Shown piece by piece: positions 51,920 through 60,356 of a stretch of 61,206 nucleotides of DNA. Made by a program: the position numbers and the translations under genes. Each line of letters starts with the position of its first letter. Positions within the stretch are counted from its first letter, which is position 1. Origin of the DNA: Candidatus Woesearchaeota archaeon. GTDB taxonomy: Archaea > Nanobdellota > Nanobdellia > Woesearchaeales > 21-14-0-10-32-9. The DNA is taken from contig JAIPET010000006.1 in the NCBI GenBank assembly GCA_021736975.1, positions 1 to 61,206 of the forward strand, in the 5' to 3' direction. The notes under the pieces were generated by a model. That model had not been told where the DNA came from, did no database searches, and was given only the letters and a program-made list of their open reading frames with translations.

Positions 51920-52429
51920 AGTTCCTGCATCATCTCTAGTGTCGACATTAAGTTCTTCTACTTTACTTTGTTTATAAGATGATTTATTTATATTTCTAAA
52001 ATTATTTTGCAATAATATTTTATGAACTGTTTCATAGTCATATGCAAATTTATGTTGTCCTAATTGTCTAAAATGAAAATTTACACTTTCCATAGGTGTT
52101 GTGCACCAATCAGGATGCCATAATTCTCTACACATTTTAAAATATTGTTCATTGCCCTCTAAATAAGCTCTAATTGTGTATTCTGTATCTGGAACTCCAA
52201 TCCTCATATATCCACCTGGTTTTAGAACTCTGTATGACTCCTGAATAAATTTATTTGCATCGACAGGATACTCTAAATGTTCTAAAAAATGCTCATGAAA
52301 AATTAAGTCTATGCTAGAGTCTTTAAGAGGTATTCCTTCGGTAATATTAGCACGAAGATCTCCTCTTTTCAAATCCATGTTAATCCATCCAGGAATAATT
52401 TTTCTGCCTGATCCAACTTGAAGTTTCAT
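51896..52429 (-). CDS. SAM-dependent methyltransferase (class I)
   Basis: A 177-residue class I methyltransferase: LQVGSGRKIIPGWINMD (motif I then acidic loop), DLIFHEHFLEHL and YRVLKPGGYMRIGVPD, a typical Methyltransf_11 pattern found in glycan clusters. The ATG at 52429 forms ATGA with the upstream glycosyltransferase stop; an in-frame TTG at 52438 is less likely. Confidence 0.82.
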   Translation of the reverse strand: MKLQVGSGRKIIPGWINMDLKRGDLRANITEGIPLKDSSIDLIFHEHFLEHLEYPVDANKFIQESYRVLKPGGYMRIGVPDTEYTIRAYLEGNEQYFKMCRELWHPDWCTTPMESVNFHFRQLGQHKFAYDYETVHKILLQNNFRNINKSSYKQSKVEELNVDTRDDAGTLWVECIK

Positions 52430-53376
52430 TTTAACCAATTTAATATTTCTTCATCTATAGGGTTGTTTTTGTAAATGTGTTGTATAAACTCTGTTTTTTC
52501 AAATACTTTTTCTATTAAAGATATTAGTTTATCAGAACCTTCTTCTGGAAACATGGATTCTCCAAACCCTCTTCTAGAAAAATTTACAGCTCTCAATTCC
52601 TGATTATCTATTCTTCTACTACCTGGAATAAGTATTGCTTTAGTTCCTAAAGCCGCAAGTTCTGCAGTAGTATGGTATCCAGCTTCAGATATGACGAGTT
52701 TATGAGCTGCAATTAATTCAGGCAAGTTATCGCTCCAACTAATCAGATTCAGACTTTCATCAATATTTTCATATTTGTTAAGCCTATCTATGATTGTAAT
52801 TTTTTGATCAGGAAATATTTTTTTTATCTTGGGTATTGTTTGTGAAATTAATTTGTAAAATTTATTTGCAGACTCTAAACCACCACCTCCGCAAGTTATT
52901 AATATATTATTTTTTTTAGTTTCAGAATTAAATTTAATTAGAGGACTAACTGTTTTTCCAGGAATTGTTGTTTTATAAAAATCTTCGTAAATAAATATTT
53001 CATCAAAATTTGATAAACTGTTTCTATTAATTAAAGCTTGAGCGTGTGAGTCTCTTAATGGATATGTTATTAATCCTGTTTTGATGTTTGATTTTTTTAA
53101 TTCTTCAATTAATCTTGTATCAAAAAATGTTGAGAATATTGCTACTTCAATTTTATTTTTTAATAAAGTAGCTAATAGACTTTTCCATTCTTCATAAATA
53201 AAACAACCACCTATAGAATGTGTTGTTTTTTGAAATGGTGCTTTAATATCTGAAAACTCATCTTGTGTTACTAAAAATAATTCATGTTCTTTAGACATTG
53301 AAGTCTTGAGTTTTTTTAATGGAACATAATGCCCCATAGTTCCTCCGGAATTTAAAGTAATTAGTGCAATTTTCAT
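52426..53376 (-). CDS. Glycosyltransferase, GT28/MurG-like
   Basis: A 316-residue GT-B protein. The N-terminus MKIALITLNSGGTMGHYVPL has the glycine-rich loop; the C-terminal half has ILITCGGGGLESANKFY, VISEAGYHTTAELAALGTKA and ILIPGSRRIDNQELRA, the nucleotide-sugar-binding signature of GT28 (MurG and related). It lies in an operon of three minus-strand genes (GT2, GT28 and methyltransferase). Confidence 0.82.
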   Translation of the reverse strand: MKIALITLNSGGTMGHYVPLKKLKTSMSKEHELFLVTQDEFSDIKAPFQKTTHSIGGCFIYEEWKSLLATLLKNKIEVAIFSTFFDTRLIEELKKSNIKTGLITYPLRDSHAQALINRNSLSNFDEIFIYEDFYKTTIPGKTVSPLIKFNSETKKNNILITCGGGGLESANKFYKLISQTIPKIKKIFPDQKITIIDRLNKYENIDESLNLISWSDNLPELIAAHKLVISEAGYHTTAELAALGTKAILIPGSRRIDNQELRAVNFSRRGFGESMFPEEGSDKLISLIEKVFEKTEFIQHIYKNNPIDEEILNWLK

Positions 53377-53378
53377 TT

Positions 53379-54308
53379 TTACCAGGTTTTTTTGTCATGC
53401 GCTAAACAGTATTCTACGCCTTTTTCTCGTCTCTCTTTAAATCTGACTTCGTTTTTTTTCCAAGCTTCACTATTAAAATACCCTTTTGGATGATCGAGGT
53501 GTAAAACATCTAAATCTTCACCTCTTGGTATTCTTTGCAGATCAAAGAAATGCATTATTTTCCATTGTAGATCTGAATCTTCGCAACCCCAATTAATATA
53601 ATCTTCGCAATATCCATTTACGTGATCTATTTGGCTTCTTCTAAAAAAGTTTCCACCTACATGTAAATTCTCTAAAAAAATAAGAGGTTCTTTTCCTAAT
53701 AAGTGGTCTCCAGATCTATATTCTTGAAATTTTTCGATGAAGGCAGTATATACTTTTTCATAAGTTCTGCCAGGCCTGGTAACTATTTTAATAGGATAAT
53801 CTCTTCCGCTAATTGTTGTTATATATTCTTCTGTCTTAATCAAAGAATGTATTGTATGTTTTATACCTTCTTTTTCGAACATAGTATGTAGCATTTCGAA
53901 TTCTTGAATAGGAAATCTTCTCATCTCTGGTTTAAACAATGCTAGATCTGGTTTTTCATTCATTAGATTTACAAGTGATGATAAATACTTTGGATTTGTA
54001 AACAATATGTCGCTGTCATTTGTATAAATAAATTCCCCCTCTGAGTTCTTTATGCCAATATTTCTTATTAAGCCAGGATTGTAATTGCTAAGGTCTTCGC
54101 TAGGGATGTGCTGATTAAAAATATGTTTTATTTTTTTTGAAGATGGTTTAAATCTAGATTTTGGTCCTTGTTCTGAAACTACAACTTCAACATTTACATC
54201 TTCTTGCGCTAGAACTGCGTCAATGACGACATAAGCTCTTGATATGTCAAATGTGCCATATAAAGGGAATATTACGCTAACTTTTGAGTTTTTCATACTA
54301 ATCATCAC
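53379..54308 (-). CDS. Glycosyltransferase family 2-like protein
   Basis: A 309-residue GT-A protein: VSVIFPLYGTFD at the start, RNIGIKNSEGEFIYTNDSDI with the D-x-D metal site, and a C-terminal GCEDSDLQWKI acidic motif. Similar to GT2/GT27-like enzymes that add sugars in surface glycan synthesis. Two ATG starts are possible (54308 and 54296); the TATA box at about 54326-54336 supports 54308 as nearly leaderless. Confidence 0.82.
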   Translation of the reverse strand: MMISMKNSKVSVIFPLYGTFDISRAYVVIDAVLAQEDVNVEVVVSEQGPKSRFKPSSKKIKHIFNQHIPSEDLSNYNPGLIRNIGIKNSEGEFIYTNDSDILFTNPKYLSSLVNLMNEKPDLALFKPEMRRFPIQEFEMLHTMFEKEGIKHTIHSLIKTEEYITTISGRDYPIKIVTRPGRTYEKVYTAFIEKFQEYRSGDHLLGKEPLIFLENLHVGGNFFRRSQIDHVNGYCEDYINWGCEDSDLQWKIMHFFDLQRIPRGEDLDVLHLDHPKGYFNSEAWKKNEVRFKERREKGVEYCLAHDKKTW

Positions 54309-54341
54309 ACAGAAGTGGTAATTAATTTATATATTTTTATA

Positions 54342-54854
54342 TTAGCACACATTATAAAAACAATCTCCACGAATATTTTTCGGAATATATGAATAATTGT
54401 TTATAAAAATAATCTTGCCACAATTTTTTCTCCATACTAGCAAAGAGGTAGAACAAGGATAAATATCTACATACATCATTTGTTTCAATGAAACATCAAA
54501 TTCTTTAGATAAAAACCATCTAATAACATTGCCATGACAAATCAAAGCAATATTTTTTGCTTTACAATTTTTTAATTTTTTTCTAATCTTTTCAAGTTTA
54601 TTGATTTCTTCATCTGTTAAATTACCTTTTGAATCAGGAATAACTTCACATAAATCTTCAGAATGAACAACTTTCAAATCCCTATCTGAAGAGAACTCTA
54701 AAGCAGTAATTTTAGATCTTGATAAAGTACTAGAATATATTTGATCAAAATCAAAGCATCTATAGAAACCTCTTAAAGCCTTAATCTGGTCAAGTGCGTT
54801 AGAAGTTAAAGATTTATTCTTAACTTCTGCATGTCTTATTAAAAATAACTTCAT
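54342..54854 (-). CDS. Histidine phosphatase superfamily protein
   Basis: A 170-residue protein of the phosphoglycerate-mutase-like family: IRHAEVKN (RHG-like motif with A in place of G) at residues 6-13, a SSTLSRSKITA arginine block and ICHGNVIRW with the second catalytic His. It probably removes phosphate from a sugar or phospho-intermediate made by the cluster kinases. It is the last gene of unit 4. Confidence 0.82.
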   Translation of the reverse strand: MKLFLIRHAEVKNKSLTSNALDQIKALRGFYRCFDFDQIYSSTLSRSKITALEFSSDRDLKVVHSEDLCEVIPDSKGNLTDEEINKLEKIRKKLKNCKAKNIALICHGNVIRWFLSKEFDVSLKQMMYVDIYPCSTSLLVWRKNCGKIIFINNYSYIPKNIRGDCFYNVC

Positions 54855-55244
54855 TTTATTTTTCTCAAATGTTTGACGATTCTAAATAAATTTAAATTAT
54901 ATAATTTTTAAGTAACTTATATTTATAAATTTATTCTAACTAATTAGAAGAAATATTATCTAATAAGAAGAATTAAACTGTTTTTTTCGATATTTTGTCC
55001 TAAGAGTTTTTAAACGTATATAACCAGCAAAATGAAATTAAGTATCTGCAAATTAATAAAGTTAAAATTAAAGGACTCTTGTTGAAGTTTGTATTGTGTT
55101 CTCGGAGGCTGTATTTACCGAATTCATGGTTTTTAGGAGTCCTCTTAGTCATCAGATGGCGTCACCGACGGGCGGGGCTATTATTTAAGATTAAATGGTT
55201 GTAAAAACGATTAGTTTTATAATGGTATTAAAGTTTCTAAATAA
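54855..55244. other. Right-end non-coding stretch of unit 4
   Basis: No convincing gene in 390 bases. It holds a near-repeat CTAATTAGAAGAA / CTAATAAGAAGAA (54939-54972), a TATA-like GTATATAACC (about 55016-55025) followed by only a 16-codon frame, and an inverted repeat AGGACTC (55074-55080) / GAGTCCT (55138-55144) just before attachment copy 5. Confidence 0.5.
55136..55186. repeat. Attachment-site copy 5 (right end of unit 4, chromosomal boundary)
   Basis: CGGGCGGGGCTA at 55169-55180 is identical to the tRNA-Gln 3' end, followed by TTATTT as in copy 4, and preceded by GGAGTCC as in copy 4. This is the most distal copy; core-type genes resume after it. Confidence 0.82.
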
Positions 55245-55664
55245 ATGGATTTTAAAACTATTTTAAGTGTTGAAGATGATTATGATCAGATTAGTATATT
55301 TAGAAATACTTTTGATAGGTATAATAAAAAAGATGAAAGTAAATATCATTTAAATTTTATGTCTGCAATTACTATTGGTGATGCACAAAATATTTTAAAA
55401 ACTAGTTCTATCGATCTTGTTTTAGCTGATCTTATGCTTCTTGGAGAACCAAAGAAGAGTCATAATGATAATCCTTTGGGTTATATTAAGGAGATAAAAG
55501 ATTTATATCCTACGTTGCCTATTTTTGTTATTACTGGTCAAAGCGCGAATGGTCTTAAACAAAAATCAAAAGATGCGGGAGTAGAGAAATATTTTGTTAA
55601 GCCTTTTAAGAATTCTGAACTCATTAAGTCTATTGAAGATGTATTTTCTTCTTATGATAATTAA
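55245..55664 (+). CDS. Response regulator receiver (CheY-like) protein
   Basis: A 139-residue stand-alone receiver domain: acidic pair E10-D11-D12, phospho-acceptor Asp 62 in LVLADLML, Thr in FVITGQS and Lys in YFVKPFK. It would be phosphorylated by a histidine kinase, none of which lies in the window. No output domain, so it may act through protein binding. Confidence 0.88.
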   Translation: MDFKTILSVEDDYDQISIFRNTFDRYNKKDESKYHLNFMSAITIGDAQNILKTSSIDLVLADLMLLGEPKKSHNDNPLGYIKEIKDLYPTLPIFVITGQSANGLKQKSKDAGVEKYFVKPFKNSELIKSIEDVFSSYDN

Positions 55665-55752
55665 TTTTATTTTTTTTAAGTATTTTATTTTTTATTGTCT
55701 TTTTTTCAGTTCTTAAGTACTTTTATAAATGATTTATTTTATTTTTTTATTT

Positions 55753-56352
55753 ATGAAAAATTTATTTTATTTTGGGGAGAAAGTTAAGGGCTTTGATGTT
55801 AGGGTTTTAAATGAAAGGGAAGTTCGTGCGGGTGCAGGAATTATGTTTTTGTTTGCTTTTTTTGCTTTTATGAATGCGTTTTTAGTTGGTAATTATAGTT
55901 TTTTAAATGTTTTAGTTGTTGTTTTTTTCGTTGATTTTTTTATTCGCGTTTTTATTAATCCTAAGTTCAGTCCTAGTCTTATTATTGGCAGGTTTTTTGT
56001 TCAGAATCAGACTGTTGAGTATTCTGGCGCGCCTCAGAAGCGTTTTGCGTGGAGTTTAGGTCTTGGTTTAGCTACAGTAATGGTATTTTTGGTTGTTGTT
56101 TTTGGTATTACTGGTATTGTTAATATGAGTATTTGTTTGCTTTGTTTAGTTTTTTTGTTTTTTGAAAGTGTTTTTGGAATTTGTGTTGGATGCAAACTTT
56201 ATGGCTTATTTAAGAAGGATGAATTAAAGCATTGCCCAGGTGGAGTTTGCGAAATTAAGAGAAAAGAAGATATTCAAAAGTTTAGCGTTGTTCAAATCAT
56301 AATAGTTTTTATATTTATAGCTGTTTTAGCTTATTTAATTCTATTTTTATGA
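55753..56352 (+). CDS. DUF4395 membrane protein
   Basis: A 199-residue protein. After an N-terminal FGEKVKGFDVRVLNEREVRAG come two membrane helices, the conserved RVFINPKFSPSLIIGRFF, two further helices and CICVGCKLYG-like Cys residues (GICVGCKLYGLF), matching DUF4395. A hydrophobic C-terminal helix follows. Redox or thiol function is sometimes suggested for the family; unknown here. I chose ATG 55753 since the TATA box at about 55716-55725 predicts transcription next to it. Confidence 0.8.
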   Translation: MKNLFYFGEKVKGFDVRVLNEREVRAGAGIMFLFAFFAFMNAFLVGNYSFLNVLVVVFFVDFFIRVFINPKFSPSLIIGRFFVQNQTVEYSGAPQKRFAWSLGLGLATVMVFLVVVFGITGIVNMSICLLCLVFLFFESVFGICVGCKLYGLFKKDELKHCPGGVCEIKRKEDIQKFSVVQIIIVFIFIAVLAYLILFL

Positions 56353-56414
56353 TTTTTATTTTTTAAATGTTCTATTTAATAAGTTTTTAATATGAGGTTT
56401 ATTTCTTATTGTTT

Positions 56415-56954
56415 ATGGTTAGGAAAATTATTTTGAATGTGGCTATGAGTCTTGATGGTTTCATAGCGGATGAACGCGGTGGCTTTGATTGGATTAAAGG
56501 TGATGGTGATAAATCTAATGATACAAAAAATGTATTTGATTTTTCTAAATTTTTAAGTTCTGTGGACACTATTGTTATGGGGAAGGTTGCTTTTTTGGAT
56601 TGTCCTAAAGAAACATTAGATTCTTTTAAAGATCATAAAATTTTTGTTGCTTCAAATAATAAATTTGAAACAGATTATTCTAATGTTCAGTTTTTTAGTG
56701 GTGATTTAGTTAATAAAATTGTTGATTTACAAAAAATGGAGGGTAAGAATATTTGGCTTTTTGGTGGAGCAAATTTAGTTGATCAGTTTATTAAAGCAAA
56801 TGTTATTGATGAATATGTTATAGGTATAGTTCCTATCATTTTAGGTAAAGGTAAATCTTTGTTTTTAGAGAATAATTTTATGATTAATTTGCATTTAAAA
56901 GAAACTATTGTTCAAGAAGGTATTGTTATTATTAATTATTCAAAGACTTATTAG
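56415..56954 (+). CDS. RibD C-terminal/dihydrofolate reductase-fold protein
   Basis: A 179-residue protein starting VRKIILNVAMSLDGFIADER after Met, with DTIVMGKVAF, and NIWLFGGANLVDQFI, the RibD_C/DHFR-like pattern of YyaP/YwjB-type proteins. Likely an NADPH-dependent reductase; the substrate is not evident. The upstream TTG at 56409 is in frame but the ATG at 56415 is preferred. Confidence 0.85.
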   Translation: MVRKIILNVAMSLDGFIADERGGFDWIKGDGDKSNDTKNVFDFSKFLSSVDTIVMGKVAFLDCPKETLDSFKDHKIFVASNNKFETDYSNVQFFSGDLVNKIVDLQKMEGKNIWLFGGANLVDQFIKANVIDEYVIGIVPIILGKGKSLFLENNFMINLHLKETIVQEGIVIINYSKTY

Positions 56955-57011
56955 TTTTGTATTATTTTTTTTCAGTAAATTTTATATTGGTTATTTTTTT
57001 ATTTTGTTTTT

Positions 57012-57464
57012 ATGAATAAATTTTGGTTTGATGAAGATTTAAGGGATTTAAAAAAAGCCACAAGTTTTAAGGAAATAGGTGTTGTTGCTTTAAGAGTGCA
57101 AAGTAGAATGCCTTATGATTTGATGCAAGTTTGCGGACCTATAAGTTCAGGTGGTCATGGATCTATTGAAAAGAATTTGGATTATTTTCATCGTGTTATT
57201 AAAATGCTTTCTGAAAATAACGATTGTGTTTATGATCAATTGCCTTTAGAAGATGCAATAAGATGTGTTGTTGATTTATTAGATGATAAGTTCACTCCAA
57301 AAGATTTACTTATGGATATTTATCTTCCTTTGTTTGAATCTGGTAAAATTAAAAAATTGTATTTTATTCATGGTTGGGAAAGTTCTAAAGGTGCTAAATG
57401 GGAACATAATAAAGGAAAAGAATTAGGTATTGAAATTATTTATTTGCCCAAGGATTTTATTTAA
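57012..57464 (+). CDS. Conserved protein, nucleoside 2-deoxyribosyltransferase-like fold (tentative)
   Basis: A 150-residue protein with MQVCGPISSGGHGSIEKNL near residues 37-55, YDQLPLEDA, and FIHGWESSKGAKWEHNKGKE toward the end. The GPISxGG start and the W-E-x-S-K-G-A-x-W-E-H motif resemble small proteins of the DUF4406/nucleoside 2-deoxyribosyltransferase-like fold. I am fairly sure it is a conserved family and unsure of the activity. A TATA box at about 56978 suggests a leaderless start. Confidence 0.6.
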   Translation: MNKFWFDEDLRDLKKATSFKEIGVVALRVQSRMPYDLMQVCGPISSGGHGSIEKNLDYFHRVIKMLSENNDCVYDQLPLEDAIRCVVDLLDDKFTPKDLLMDIYLPLFESGKIKKLYFIHGWESSKGAKWEHNKGKELGIEIIYLPKDFI

Positions 57465-57847
57465 ACGTTATATTTTGTTTTTTCTAGGTATTGTTTTATT
57501 GGGTTTATTTCTTGTACTATTATTATTGCAAATATGCTTGTTGTTTCTCCTTCGTTTAGTATGTAGTATGTTCCTGGATGGTCGAATTTTGCTTCGATTA
57601 TTTTGGTTTGTCCTGGTTCTATTAATACTTCTGGTAGTTGTTGTGTTTTGTCTATTGTTGTTAATATTCCTCCAGTCATTGTTAGGTGTAGTGTTTCTGA
57701 TTTTGGACTGTTTGAAAATACGAATCTAGATTTTTCATATTGTTTTGTTGTTATTTTGTGTGTTGTTTGTTCATCTATTTTTATTGCATTTGCACTTGCT
57801 ATTGGAATCATTAAAAGAATAACTAATATTACTAATAAATATTTCAT
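57461..57847 (-). CDS. Secreted small beta-rich protein
   Basis: A 128-residue protein with a signal peptide (MKYLLVILVILLMIPIASAN) followed by a beta-rich domain with no cysteines. LIEPGQTKIIEAKFDHPGTYYI resembles cupredoxin or immunoglobulin-like folds but no copper ligands are evident. AGGGGTTGA lies before the ATG. Overlaps the convergent gene by 4 bases. Confidence 0.65.
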   Translation of the reverse strand: MKYLLVILVILLMIPIASANAIKIDEQTTHKITTKQYEKSRFVFSNSPKSETLHLTMTGGILTTIDKTQQLPEVLIEPGQTKIIEAKFDHPGTYYILNEGETTSIFAIIIVQEINPIKQYLEKTKYNV

Positions 57848-58086
57848 GTTTCAACCCCTGTATTATGTTTATTTTTCTTTGTTTATAAGTTTTATTGATT
57901 TTATTCTATGTGTTTTTTCTTTGTTTTTTTTGAATTAAGCTTGTGGATAATATATTCTTAAAGATTAATTATTTACATATCAATGATTTTTATTTATTGA
58001 TGCTATATGTTTCATAAAATAAGAATAAATTTCTCATAGTTTTTTATTTGATAAAATTTATATAATGATATGGTGTTGATGGTTTT

Positions 58087-58341
58087 ATGTCAAAAAATAA
58101 ATTGTGGTTTAGAAGAAAAACTTATGGTTGGGGTTGGACTCCTTGTACTTGGCAAGGTTGGATCGTTGTTATTATTTTCATAATTTTACTTTTTGGTGTT
58201 ATTGAAATTTTTAAATATAAATTAATAGATGGTGATTCTATTGGTTTTTTTCTTTCTATTGCGTTTTTATGTGTTGCTTTAGTTTTTATTAGTCATTGGA
58301 AGGGCGAAAAGCCTAGGTGGAAATGGGGAGATAATAAATAA
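58087..58341 (+). CDS. Small two-helix membrane protein
   Basis: An 84-residue protein: a basic, aromatic N-terminus (KLWFRRKTYGWGWTPCTWQG), two membrane helices and a Trp-rich basic tail (HWKGEKPRWKWGD). The aromatic N-terminal motif is common in uncharacterised archaeal and bacterial membrane proteins. The TATA box at about 58057-58066 gives a leaderless start. Confidence 0.68.
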   Translation: MSKNKLWFRRKTYGWGWTPCTWQGWIVVIIFIILLFGVIEIFKYKLIDGDSIGFFLSIAFLCVALVFISHWKGEKPRWKWGDNK

Positions 58342-58390
58342 TTCAATACTTTTTTAAGTATCAATTTTTTCCAAATTTTTAGGTGATATT

Positions 58391-58642
58391 ATGATGGATG
58401 AAAATAATGATAAAATTAATGACCAAGAAAAATATGAAGAATTAGCTTTAGAAGATGTTGCGTATGGAACGCAGCACGCATTAAATATATTGCTTGATTT
58501 ACTTATTGAAAAAGGAGTTATTAATGAGCAAGAATTTAAGGATAAATTGGATGAGATGATTGCTGAAAGTGAATCTTTGGATCAAGTTGATCTTTCTGAT
58601 CAAATTAATGTTCAAGGTCCTGTGGAAAAAGATTCGGAATAA
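58391..58642 (+). CDS. Small acidic hypothetical protein
   Basis: An 83-residue acidic protein (MMDENNDKINDQEKYEEL) with one amphipathic helix (HALNILLDLLIEKGVINEQE). AGGTGAT lies 4 bases before the first ATG; a second ATG directly follows. No family recognised. Confidence 0.55.
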   Translation: MMDENNDKINDQEKYEELALEDVAYGTQHALNILLDLLIEKGVINEQEFKDKLDEMIAESESLDQVDLSDQINVQGPVEKDSE

Positions 58643-58738
58643 TTCACAAGTCAATTCGTAATTAATCCTTGACGAGTAAATTATTCACTAGACAACTATT
58701 AAGGAAAACTATTTCTATTTTTTTAATATTTTTATTTT

Positions 58739-58939
58739 ATGTTTATAGAAATTAATGAAAGAATATTTGATCAGGAAGTAATTCAAAGACAAGCAATTCT
58801 TTTAAAGAATATTATTATGTATGAGTGTTCTGAAGTTTTAAAAAAATACGGTTTTAATGAAAAAAATGAATTGTTTGAAAATGAAGAGTTAGCTTTATCG
58901 GCAAATATTGTTTTTAAAGAATTATTTTTAAATAAGTAA
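58739..58939 (+). CDS. Small hypothetical protein (66 aa)
   Basis: A 66-residue helical protein starting MFIEINERIFDQEVIQRQ. An AT-rich promoter-like stretch precedes it but no clear ribosome-binding site. No family recognised; moderate chance of being real. Confidence 0.45.
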   Translation: MFIEINERIFDQEVIQRQAILLKNIIMYECSEVLKKYGFNEKNELFENEELALSANIVFKELFLNK

Positions 58940-59017
58940 AAATCTATAAAAACCAGCTTTTAGGGTTTTAATATGCTCTAATTTCGCATAACCTTTATAA
59001 ATGGTTATTTATTCCAA

Positions 59018-59100
59018 ATCATTATGGATAAGTCGGTGAAAGCTAACTTATACCGGGAAAGATTATATTTCTTTTCCGACAATAACAAGGAGGAATTAAT
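59018..59100 (+). promoter_or_regulatory. Structured leader of the S15 gene, probable autoregulatory element
   Basis: The TATA box at about 58991-59001 implies an 80-base leader. CGGGAAAGA (59054-59062) pairs with TCTTTTCCG (59070-59078) over 9 bases; alternatively GTCGG (59032-59036) pairs with CCGAC (59076-59080). The two folds exclude each other. AAGGAGG at 59087-59093 is the ribosome-binding site. S15 autoregulates through leader RNA in bacteria; a similar role here is inference. Confidence 0.5.
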
Positions 59101-59556
59101 ATGGCAAGAATGCATAGTAGAGCAAAAGGTAAATCAGGAAGTAATAAACCTGTAAAAAAAGCAACACCTTCATGGGTTCAATATAAACCTAAAGAAATTG
59201 AAATGGTTGTTTTAAAATTAGCAAAAGAAGGACAAACTGCTTCAGAAATCGGAATTCATTTAAGAGATTCTTATGGTGTTCCTGATGTAAAAATAATCAC
59301 AGGTAAAAGTATAACAAAAATACTTCAAGAAAAAAATATAACTAAAGAATTTCCTGAAGATTTGTTGGCATTAATTAAAAAAGCAGTGTTTTTAAGAAAA
59401 CATTTGGAAGATAATCATAAAGATTTTTCAGCTAAAAGAGGATTGCAATTAACTGAGTCTAAAGTTAGAAGACTTGCAAAGCATTATATTGCAACTAAGA
59501 AGCTTCCAGCTAAATGGAAATATGATCCTCAGAAAATGAAGATGTATGCACAATAA
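59101..59556 (+). CDS. rps15: 30S ribosomal protein S15 (archaeal uS15)
   Basis: A 151-residue protein of the archaeal/eukaryotic uS15 type. The N-terminus MARMHSRAKGKSGSNKPVKK is the archaeal extension, followed by PSWVQYKPKEIEMVVLKLAK and the C-terminal S15 core with LQLTESKVRRLAKHYIATKK. It binds the central domain of 16S rRNA and helps assemble the platform of the small subunit. AAGGAGG at 59087-59093 supports the ATG. Confidence 0.96.
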   Translation: MARMHSRAKGKSGSNKPVKKATPSWVQYKPKEIEMVVLKLAKEGQTASEIGIHLRDSYGVPDVKIITGKSITKILQEKNITKEFPEDLLALIKKAVFLRKHLEDNHKDFSAKRGLQLTESKVRRLAKHYIATKKLPAKWKYDPQKMKMYAQ

Positions 59557-59627
59557 ATGCATAATTTTTATTCTTTTTTTTCTTTTTTTGAATTTGTATT
59601 AATTAAAAATAAAAAATAAATTTGTTT

Positions 59628-60107
59628 CTAAGAAAATATTTTTTTTACTTCTTTTCGTCCAAAATACCAAATAATTGTTCCTTGATATGCAGTTCCTATT
59701 AAATAGACAATTATTGTGGTTCCAATTAAAATTCCGCTCATAGGCATATTGGAAAGATTTATGCTTGCATATATTGTGTTTATAAAGCCATAAACTATTA
59801 TGAACATAGCTACGATTCTTATCATTTTTCTTCCCCATTCTTTTAAAGATAAAATGGATATTGCGGAAGTTAATGCAGTTGCGCCAATTACAAGAGATAT
59901 TATTGATGAGATAATTAAATATGTTAATGGGTATCCTGTGATTTGAGCAGTTCTTTCAAATTCGCCTATGAATAAACTTATTAGTAGGGATATGATGCTA
60001 AGGCTGTATAATATTATGTGGATTACTCCAAATGCGATTATGCCTCCTGGTTTTTTTTCTTTTGTTGTTTTTGATTCTTGTTTTTGATTTGATTTTTTGG
60101 GTTTCAT
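59628..60107 (-). CDS. Four-helix membrane protein
   Basis: A 159-residue protein: a basic, disordered N-terminus (residues 1-20, Lys-rich) then four hydrophobic segments. No family motif. Conserved-looking 'GIIAFGVIHIILYSLSII' and ILSLKEWGRKM suggest a DUF-type small membrane family. Function unknown. Confidence 0.65.
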   Translation of the reverse strand: MKPKKSNQKQESKTTKEKKPGGIIAFGVIHIILYSLSIISLLISLFIGEFERTAQITGYPLTYLIISSIISLVIGATALTSAISILSLKEWGRKMIRIVAMFIIVYGFINTIYASINLSNMPMSGILIGTTIIVYLIGTAYQGTIIWYFGRKEVKKIFS

Positions 60108-60259
60108 GTGATTTTTTTGTTTCTTTTATTTTTAATTATTTTGTTTTATGAGTTATTTTAAGAAATGTCAGACAATTATTCAAAAGTGTTGTGTTTTTAT
60201 GCTCCAGCGTGGTAGACACAATTTAAAACAAATTTCCGAGTCGTACCTTGCATAAAAAA

Positions 60260-60356
60260 TGCCCCGTCCGGGATTCGAACCCGAGTCACTGCCTTTCTCT
60301 AATTTTTTTTTCTTTTTGAGAGGGCAGTATGATTGGCCAGACTACACTAACGGGGC
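60260..60356 (-). tRNA. tRNA-Glu (anticodon CTC) with a 22-base intron
   Basis: Read on the minus strand: acceptor GCCCCGT/ACGGGGC (60350-60356 with 60261-60267), D arm with GTGTAGTCTGGCCAATCA, anticodon stem CTGCC/GGCAG, anticodon CTC at 60318-60320, T arm CGGG TTCGAAT CCCG, and discriminator A. The A-rich intron (60295-60316) follows position 37, the archaeal site. Identity follows from the anticodon and the archaeal Glu-type body. Confidence 0.92.

Larger units (their letters stand above)
46547..55180. mobile_element. Integrated unit 4: recombinase-less element with glycan/metabolic cargo
   Basis: An 8.6-kb segment between attachment copies 4 and 5. Its left end carries the same promoter element and small protein family as unit 3, but no recombinase between them. 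Cargo: nucleotidyltransferase, two phosphotransferase-like kinases, HMGL-type aldolase, three glycosyltransferases (GT4-, GT28- and GT2-like), a methyltransferase and a histidine phosphatase. Confidence 0.68.
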
